A stretch of DNA of 64,000 bases from Syngnathus acus (taxonomy: Eukaryota; Chordata; Actinopteri; Syngnathiformes; Syngnathidae), in contig NC_051092.1 in NCBI RefSeq assembly GCF_901709675.1, forward strand, positions 5,832,491 through 5,896,490, written 5' to 3'. A program made the translations under genes and the position numbers. Within the stretch, counting starts at the first letter, position 1. The number at the start of each line of letters is the position of its first letter. This document shows positions 57,164 through 64,000 of the stretch, in pieces. The notes under the pieces are model-generated. The model did no database searches and was not told the DNA's origin. It saw only the letters and a list, made by a program, of their open reading frames with translations.

Positions 57164-58073
57164 TGTAATAACGAGGTGAAGCGATGTGCACCTAAAACAT
57201 GGACACCACCTAATGAATGCAAAAGAAGCGAACCGACATTGCTAGCAGTTAGTTGCCTGCATATCGAGTGCAAAAGCGTCGTTGAAGATTTACCATTACA
57301 TGCATTATACACAGTATTATACAGGTCTGCTGTATTATGATGACGACCATATTATTCTGAGTGGCGTATGTGAAAGTGGGTTGTCCTTGAGTAGTACTTT
57401 TTTTTTTGAGCGTCTGAAGTGCTGCCAGAAACGCTGAAACCGAATACAGCACCAGAGGAAAGATTTGATCCAACTCAACAGAAAGTATCTTTGCTACTGA
57501 ATGTGAAACACCTTAATTCTACATTACGATATAAAGTACAATACTTTTTCTTTAGAGACTATGTCACATTAAATTGCAAACATGTTGTTTCCTTGATACT
57601 CTGCTTCAAAATGCAATCTGGAGACCATTACTTTATTTTATGGAAACTGTTTACAAAATGCGCCAAACTCAATGTGCAACAACGATGAAAGAAGAGATCA
57701 TCTGAGGAGCAGAGAGGTGACGTTATAGGAGCCAAATAAGTCTGATTAAATCTCTGTCAGAGGTGATGAAATATGACATGCATCATCTCGAATATGTTAT
57801 CAACAACATGTCAGTAGTTATGTGACGCATGCTCATTAGATGTAGAGACCATTTCCACAGGATTTGCTGATGACTTGAACAGCAGTTTTAAAGATGTTGC
57901 ACCTATTGTTATAATAAGTTATCAAACAAAGCAAAAATACTTTTGTTTAAGCGCCCATCCCATGAGCGGCAAATAATTGCGAGTTTGTCAGGATTCGTTC
58001 AAGGTTGCAAATGCTCGCAAAATGTTTGCCAAATAGTTCAAATTTAAGATCCATGAAGGCAACTAAAATACCC

Positions 58074-58364
58074 TTTAAGGGGAAGTCAAGCCAAACATTT
58101 TCTTTGCAATAATACAGTGAAATCCCATGTATATATACACATACATGTATACCTAATAAGATTTACTCCAAAAAATCCATTCGTTTTTCTCAGGGGGTTG
58201 TCATTTGTTTCCGTACTGCCACCTGCTGTCGACTAAAACTGACATCACAGTGCTGACGCGCTCGCCTTGAGAGCACTCAGACGACAGGTGAGCTGTGATG
58301 TCTGCAAGCCGAGTCCGTGGGCATTGTGATTTCCATTTCAGTTGACAGCAGGTGGCAGTAACAC
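58074..58364. mobile_element. Palindromic MITE family, copy 4
   Basis: CTTTAAGGGGAAGTCAAGCC, TGCCACCTGCTGTCGACTAA and GACATCACAGTGC are mirrored by GATTTCCATTTCAGTTGACAGCAGGTGGCA. The central hairpin sequence differs from copies 2 and 3. Confidence 0.65.
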
Positions 58365-58466
58365 AACACAATATTAGTTCAAATAGAATATTTAGACGAG
58401 GGGGGGGGGCACAAAGAGCCTATTATTGGAAAAAAAGAAAAAGTTTACTTGACTTCTACTGTAATA

Positions 58467-58583
58467 GTTCGTTCGTTCGTTCGTTCCATCCATCCATCCA
58501 TCCATCCATCCATCCATCCATCCATCCATCCATCCATCCATCCATCCATCCATCCATCCATCCATCCATCCATCCATCCATCC
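58467..58583. repeat. (GTTC)n-(CATC)n compound microsatellite
   Basis: Five GTTC units followed by about 24 CATC units. The CATC unit is the reverse complement of the SINE tail, though no SINE body adjoins it. Confidence 0.95.
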
Positions 58584-58909
58584 CATTAAATGGCATTAAA
58601 TCTCACAAAAATCACAAAATCTCACAAAAAGTTATTTTTTGTGTATTGCCCTTTTCATCTGCTAGTGGTGATCCAAGAACCAGAAGTGATTACAGGTGCT
58701 AGTCAAGTACTGCTTATCTAATTCTGAAAAGTGTAATCGTGTACTGAGGTTAAGTGGTATAATATGAGCCTTTGGGATGACTGTTGGAGGGGAAAAAAGA
58801 CAAGAAGACAGTTTTCATCAATTACAAAATAATTTTGACATCGCAGCGCATTAGATCTTTCCACATCTGTGTACTGTCAGTGTTCAGTTACCAGACTAGC
58901 TGGAGCTCC

Positions 58910-59520
58910 AACACGGCACACTGCTATCAGGCTCGAAGCAACATACTGTTCCAAGACTGAGCACAGCAACGGGGAGATTCTTTTCTTTGGGTTCAGGGCC
59001 AGTGAATAGTCCTCGTGAGAGGCACCGGACTATCAGATACTGTAGTCCTGTGTTGAAGAAGCTGCTGATCCTCTTCTCCAGGACTAGTTTTTCTCTCAGT
59101 GGGGCATGAAGGATATACTCCACGTCCGGACCATTCATCACGTCTGGCGCCAAGGCAATGCACGAAGGGTATCTGTGATGCTATGAGGCCGTTATCGCTA
59201 TTATCTCACTACCTGTCCCCCTCTCGTACCTCCAGAAGCAAATATCTCCTCAGAGGAGAAGGAAGCAAAACTAATTGTTCCTCTGCATGGTGTCAAGTCT
59301 AACTCATTCTGTTTCGATTACAAGCCATCCACTGGCCAGCTCTATCACTTTCCATCTTCCCCTTACTGTCTCTCTCCAAAGGTTCAGCCAGTGTCCCACT
59401 TTGCCATCTCACCAGAACCTTTATCAGGGAGACAGCTCTGCTCATTAAGGAGTTAATTTTCTCCCTCCTATCTCTGATTAGTGCAGTCAACCTAAAGCAC
59501 TGTGAATTCTTTAAATTTTC
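58910..59520. promoter_or_regulatory. Repeat-free block, candidate conserved non-coding element
   Basis: GC-moderate unique sequence with GTTATCG and TTATCT (59191-59206), TTTATCAGG (near 59420) and a CTCATTAAGGAGTTAATTTTC homeodomain-like stretch (near 59440). It also carries an 85-codon minus-strand ORF (59153-58896) that I could not assign. A regulatory role is a guess from composition. Confidence 0.25.
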
Positions 59521-59690
59521 TTCCTTGTTATCAAAAGAGGGAGAAGCAAAAAAAAGATGAGAATGGGGGGTATTTAATCGTTTAAGTAGTCTTCCTGGGG
59601 AACCAGATTTCTTTTTTCCCCTCTTCCCAGCAATGCAAAGAAATCTCTCTGAAAGTCGGCACATCTCAGTAATGCAGTTTTTAAAGTGTG

Positions 59691-59720
59691 TGGATGGAGG
59701 GAGGGAGGGAGGGAGGGGGG
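59691..59720. repeat. (GGGA)n tract
   Basis: Purine-only GGGA units, part of a wider GA-rich stretch to about 59820. Confidence 0.85.
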
Positions 59721-60384
59721 ACGGGGAAGACGGTGGTGGGGGGATGGAGGGAAAAGCAGTGGCAGTAGTGATGGCAGGAGAGGGAGTGGGGGAGAGAGAC
59801 AGAGAGAGGGGAGAAAAAAAAAACGACTTGATGAAATTCCGCTATCAGCTCCGAACCAATATGCAAAATATCTCGCTGGAAATCAAATAGCTATTATGTT
59901 TTCATTTCCACGTCGGCGTATTTGCTTAATGAAGAGGAGACAGATCAGACCGGGAGAGAGAGTCTGCAGGAGCCGATAACCGCCAACGGCTCCCAGCTAT
60001 CCGCAGAGTGACGCTCCCAGTCACTACGTTTTTTCGCTGAAAAATAAGAGGAGGAGGAAGAGATGGAGGTGAAGGAGAGAGAGAGAGAGAACAGGAGGGT
60101 GGTGCTATAAGGAATGGGGAGAGAGCAGAAGCGATATTAAAAGGGCCACAAAGAGGAATAAAGTAAAAGAGGCGATGAGATAGATAAGGAGAGAAATGAG
60201 GGAGACAGCAGGTCAGAAAGTAGAATGAAGGATAGAGACCGAGAGAATGTTCTTCATTTAGACATGTATGCAGTCAAGGTAAAGAGGCCTTGAATTCTTT
60301 TGAACTCAGGGTATTGAAGACTTTCAAATTCCCGTGTAGGTATTTGGTCTCTCATTAGGGAAAAAAGGGTCACGCGTATAACGT

Positions 60385-60396
60385 CTTGGGTTTCAT
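60385..60396. repeat. SINE target-site duplication, left copy
   Basis: CTTGGGTTTCAT, identical to 61265-61276 on the other side of the SINE. Confidence 0.85.
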
Positions 60397-60410
60397 CCAC
60401 CCGTCCGTCC

Positions 60411-60532
60411 GCCCGTCCATCCTTCCATCCATCCATCCATCCATCCATCCATCCATCCATCCATCCATCCATCCATCCATCCATCCATCCATCCATCCAT
60501 CCATCCATCCATCCATCCATCCATCCATCCAT
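60411..60532. repeat. (CATC)n microsatellite, expanded SINE tail
   Basis: About 28 units of the SINE's terminal tetranucleotide. The Trp-Met-Asp-Gly repeat ORFs come from here. Confidence 0.95.
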
Positions 60533-60692
60533 TTTCCGTACCACTTGTCCCCACGGGGGTCACAGGCGTGCTGGACCCTATGCCTATCCCAGCAGTCAAC
60601 GGGCAGTGGGCACAATGACACACAATGAACCGGTTGCCAGCCAATCACAGGGCACACAGAGACAAACAACCATCCGCACTCGCACTCACGGG

Positions 60693-61073
60693 TGTAAAGA
60701 TTGAACAGTACAGCCATATACAGAGCGACCAGACTTTATTGTGAAAGGGAAGGGGATCGATGGAGTCTTGGAGCGGTGGACGGGCGAGGCTGTATTCGCT
60801 GAGCGTGGGTGGCTGGATGACAGGACTCTTCTGGAGCGGACGACTGCTGCTGCAAAAGCGGGACAAGACTGACTGGACAAGGACCGAATCATCAGGAAAC
60901 AGGGGAGTCAAGCGTTCTAAGATCGATGCGGACAAGGACATGACAAGACAAGCTGACAACTGGAGTTGCGCTGGTCACGCTAATATAGACTTCCTGATGA
61001 GCCAGCGCTAGGTGGCGGTGATCAGGGTGATAGGGGGGCGTGGCCGAGCGGCCGGCGGCGCCCACACGTGACA
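60693..61073 (-). mobile_element. Solo LTR of an LTR retroelement
   Basis: The 381-bp insertion begins TGTAAAG and ends GTGACA on the plus strand, and is bordered on both sides by ACGGG (60688-60692 and 61074-61078). Removing it restores the SINE body. Read on the minus strand it starts TGTCACGTG, has a TATATTAG TATA-like box, a CACAATAAAGTC polyadenylation signal near the end, and finishes TTTACA, so the LTR points leftward. There are no internal genes. It could be Ty3/gypsy-like or ERV-like; the class cannot be decided from an LTR alone. Confidence 0.88.
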
Positions 61074-61264
61074 ACGGGCAATCTGGAGTGCTCAATTGGC
61101 CTACCATGCATGTTTTGGGAATGTGGGAGGAAACCGGAGTTCCCGGAGAAACCCTACGCAGGCACGGGGAGAACATGCAAACACCGCACAGGGAGGGCCG
61201 GAGGAGGAATCGAACCTCTGAACAGTGAGGCGGACGTGCTAACCAGTGCCCTACCGTGCCGCCC

Positions 61265-61276
61265 CTTGGGTTTCAT
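61265..61276. repeat. SINE target-site duplication, right copy
   Basis: CTTGGGTTTCAT, identical to 60385-60396. Confidence 0.85.
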
Positions 61277-61939
61277 AACAGTTAAAAAATGCAATTGTTT
61301 TATGATTCACACTATAAACAGTCATAATGAACTTGAAAAAACGATTGCACTAAATAGGATGGATCTGATCAACGCCTGCATTAAAGTCCGCTGAGCTCTC
61401 GCTGGTTAGTTAAACAAGACCTGCTCAGTCCTCGCTGCCGTGGAGGGGAGAGTAACAAAGCTCCAGTGCACACGATTGCACTACATGGGTGGGTGACTTA
61501 ATTAAATTTCTCAAACCACATGTTTTTTTTAAAGATATATTTTACAGTTAAATGCTTTACCAAAAATTTCGTATTTTTTGTGATAGGTTGGGATTCATGG
61601 TCTTTGTATTTACTTCATAAAGGAAATGAATGATTTGGCTCACCAGTGTGTCCCCATTAATAATTCAACCTGTAAGTCAAGGGACTACACTGCAATAAGT
61701 TATATTTCAAGGGCTCTCTGATTTTATGGCTTGGATTAGTTGGTGGCAGGTAGGGCATGGCCCAAGGGAGCTGTTACATGTGAACGATTGATTGAACAAT
61801 TTTCACACTAAGTGGCTCCTTTTCAGTCACGTAAGTCATGCTCCCACCCTCTCCTGTCTTTCTTTAAATATCCTTTCCTCATGTTTTTCTTTCCAAGTTT
61901 CTGATTGTCTGATACAAGTACACCCCTACTCTCCCTTTT

Positions 61940-62110
61940 TCTCGCTGTGCGTTGGGTTATTAGCGTAAGAGCGGCGAGGCTTGCGTCTGTTTAATCAGGC
62001 TTGTTGAGCATACAGGTTTGATGTGTGTTGTCTCAGTGTTTAATCACCGAGCTGCCTGCCGCAGGTTTGATGTGGATGGAGAGTTAATAAAGCAGTATCT
62101 TGGGTGCCTT
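61940..62110. promoter_or_regulatory. Repeat-free block, candidate conserved non-coding element
   Basis: GC-moderate unique sequence in an AT-rich setting. It contains two CAGGTTTGATGTG words (62011-62023 and 62064-62076) separated by a TTTAATCACCGAGCTGCCTG segment. It looks non-random, but no motif class is certain. Confidence 0.25.
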
Positions 62111-62454
62111 CATCAGCTGCATCACTTTGTTCTGCCTCTCCTCGTGCCTCTCTAAGACAGACAGCGACAGTCCCTGAGCAGCAGCTCAAGTATTCTCCTC
62201 TTCTACAAAACTCTTCTCAGTTTCATCTTGATGCCGCTCTGTGTCTGCAAGGACTTAGATTCATCACCACATTAAAGTCTTGTTTTCATTTAAAACTTTG
62301 ACAAGCCTTCACACCATCATTGCATGTGTGAACAAGGGATGCTCTTGATCATCACTGAGCATACACCGCCAACAATACAATTGAGTCACAGTATGAATAA
62401 AGCTACTCCTAATATAAAATTAATTCCAATTCAATTCTCTTTAAATTGCAATTC

Positions 62455-62575
62455 AGAGGCCGTGGGTTTTATATTCAGGCTCCTGGCTTCCTCTGTGGAG
62501 TTTGCATGTTCTCCCCGTGCCTGCCAGGGCTTTTTCCAGGTAGCAGCTTCCCCCCTCACAAAGATGCATGTCTAT
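62455..62575 (+). mobile_element. SINE fragment, central body
   Basis: GTGGAGTTTGCATGTTCTCC and CCGTGCCTGCCAGGGC are followed by a diverged TTTTTCCAGGTAGCAGCTTC, matching the region just after the tRNA head in the fuller copies. Confidence 0.6.
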
Positions 62576-62599
62576 ATCAGGGATAGGCAATCCAGTGGC

Positions 62600-64000
62600 C
62601 CCAAGTCTCTTCCATCCAATTCACATAGCATCAAAATGACTTACTCAATCCGCCCGATATTGTCATCTGCGTATTGCTTCTCTTTTAATAAAATGTCAAC
62701 AAACTTTGATGTGTTTGATAATTCACGGTGACGGATGGCAAAAGGACCCCTTCGACTGTCCAACAACATGCCTAACCTAAATTAACGTAACAAAATGTCC
62801 CTTTGACAAACAAGACAACGCACTTTCGGGGTTAAAACGATTTCCCTAAATCTGGACCCCAAAGTCCGCGTAAATTTGAGATTTAGGTGTATTTTATTTA
62901 TTTATTTATTTACAAAACCCCAATAATTCTTCAGAATACACTGAGAAACACTTTTCTTGAGAAACGGGGGAAACTCTGAAACAACAAAAAAACAGGAAAA
63001 TGTCACGTTGCAGACGGGACAACCAAATGCGTTACTGTTTGTTTATTGACTTTAACGGAATGGGACATAGAGAGCGGACGCCATCGTTAAGTATTTTCCC
63101 TATATTGATACTGCCTAATTTTTTGGTGGATTAGGAATGATGTGCACGACAAACAGCACCTCAATAATATTACATTTTTGAGTGAGTTGATTTTTGTAAA
63201 GAAATGTACAAAATTAGTTGTTTGTTTCTTGTTCAGCAGCTTTGAGCTGTCCTCGTCATTTTTATGCGAAAACCCTTTACACTGGGGGAAAAATGCAGAA
63301 TGTGGTTCTTTTGTTGTTTGCTCAAAGCCTAAATTGTTGGGTTAGGATAATAGATCTTTTGTATGTGCATTGAAAAATGTATCAAAATTGAAATTTTACA
63401 CTTACTATAGTAGGAAGTATCAAAGTTAAATGACATGAAAAATAAAATATTTCATATAACATATAGAAAAGCTTCATATGTTGTTACTGTCCAAAAATGC
63501 AACAATTGCACTAAAAATGTATAGAAGTATATTAATAAATCTTGATTTGCAGAGACTTTTGCAGAGATTTACATGCGTTTCATGGATTAAATTAATCTTA
63601 AGGGTGTTTATCTGAAGCAGCCTCTTCTTTTGCTAGATGTCCTGTCATCTTGTCAGGGATTATTTAAAATCCATGTTCTTATTAACTGACTGATTTTACG
63701 CAATCATATAGAAATGTTTGTTTTGTTTTGTCACTCAGACAACATCATTTACATGAATTGTAGCTTTTTCAAATGGAAACACCCTCTCAATTGAAATTGA
63801 AATGAATTTATTATTACTTAATCATCGTATCATTTTTCTGTCAGTTAGATATTTCTGTGTAGCTTTCATTCTTAGCAATGTGCTTAAGTTTTATTTTTCT
63901 GTGGTCATTGAGTTTGGGAATTAGGCAGCTCAAGGCTCTTTTTATGAGCTGTGGATTGTACGTCATTATTTCAAAACTCGGAAAGTTCAGTGCTATTTGA
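62600..64000. other. Right end of the window, intronic
   Basis: No gene, repeat body or motif cluster was recognised. The sequence is AT-rich and ORFs are short. It should still be inside zfpm1 intron 1. Confidence 0.5.

Larger units (their letters stand above)
60397..61264 (-). mobile_element. Full-length tRNA-derived SINE, interrupted by a solo LTR
   Basis: Read on the minus strand, the element runs from a tRNA-like head at the right (B box as GGAATCGAACC at about 61207-61217) through the body (GAGAACATGCAAACACCGCA, TTTTGGGAATGTGGGAGG, GGCAATCTGGAGTGCTCAA). The LTR interrupts it there. The remaining 3' half (CAAACAACCATCCGCACTCG, CCAGCCAATCACAGGG, CTATCCCAGCAGTC) leads to a (TGGA)n tail of about 28 units. 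A perfect 12-bp duplication, CTTGGGTTTCAT, flanks it. The element was nearly 490 bp before the LTR inserted. Confidence 0.92.

Noticed and set aside
60254-60717. Trp-Met-Asp-Gly repeat ORFs
   Set aside because: They are translations of the expanded (CATC)n SINE tail.
60645-61176. Overlapping ORFs across the LTR region
   Set aside because: They cross the LTR and SINE junctions and carry no gag, pol or env-like motif.

Overview
The window is nuclear DNA of a vertebrate, almost certainly a ray-finned (teleost) fish. The evidence is spliced genes with GT-AG introns, a compact intronless foxl1, abundant microsatellites, a tRNA-headed SINE with a (TGGA)n tail, and hAT- and Tc1-like MITEs of the kind common in fish genomes. 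There are no bacterial operons, phages or CRISPR arrays. Five protein-coding loci can be supported. All five have human counterparts on chromosome 16q (from memory: ACD and CES2 at 16q22, FOXL1, KIAA0513 and ZFPM1 at 16q24), so this is a rearranged 16q-equivalent segment.

Layout. At 1-1233 (+) is the 3' coding part of acd, the shelterin subunit TPP1; its frame is open to the left edge. At 3729-4691 (+) is complete single-exon foxl1 (320 codons before the stop). From 4692 to 11611 no gene is recognised, but a promoter-like CRE/CCAAT/TATA module lies near 8.70-8.84 kb. At 17753-11612 (-) is a complete 11-exon kiaa0513 orthologue (405 aa); its likely promoter is near 19.6-19.8 kb. At 28172-20530 (-) is a complete 13-exon CES2-type carboxylesterase (557 aa) with an intact Ser-Glu-His triad and a signal peptide but no ER-retention tail. 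At 30771-30810 (+) is coding exon 1 of a FOG-family gene, zfpm1 by synteny. It encodes the N-terminal NuRD-binding peptide and ends in a perfect splice donor. The remaining 33 kb is the start of its first intron, and no second exon was found.

The joins of the kiaa0513 and carboxylesterase genes were worked out by hand. Every exon keeps phase and the totals are exact multiples of three (1218 and 1674 nt), so both reconstructions are strong. The large zfpm1 intron holds repeat-free blocks with clustered GATA motifs (34.2-35.6, 42.0-42.3, 47.5-47.7, 52.5-52.8 and 56.4-56.5 kb). These are candidate enhancers, notable because FOG proteins are GATA-factor partners. Between them lie mobile elements.

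The clearest structural finds are: a SINE at 60397-61264 with a perfect 12-bp target duplication, itself split by a solo LTR (60693-61073) with a perfect 5-bp duplication; a four-copy palindromic MITE family; a Tc1-type MITE in a carboxylesterase intron; and an exact 136-bp tandem duplication in another intron. No wholly new biological system is evident.
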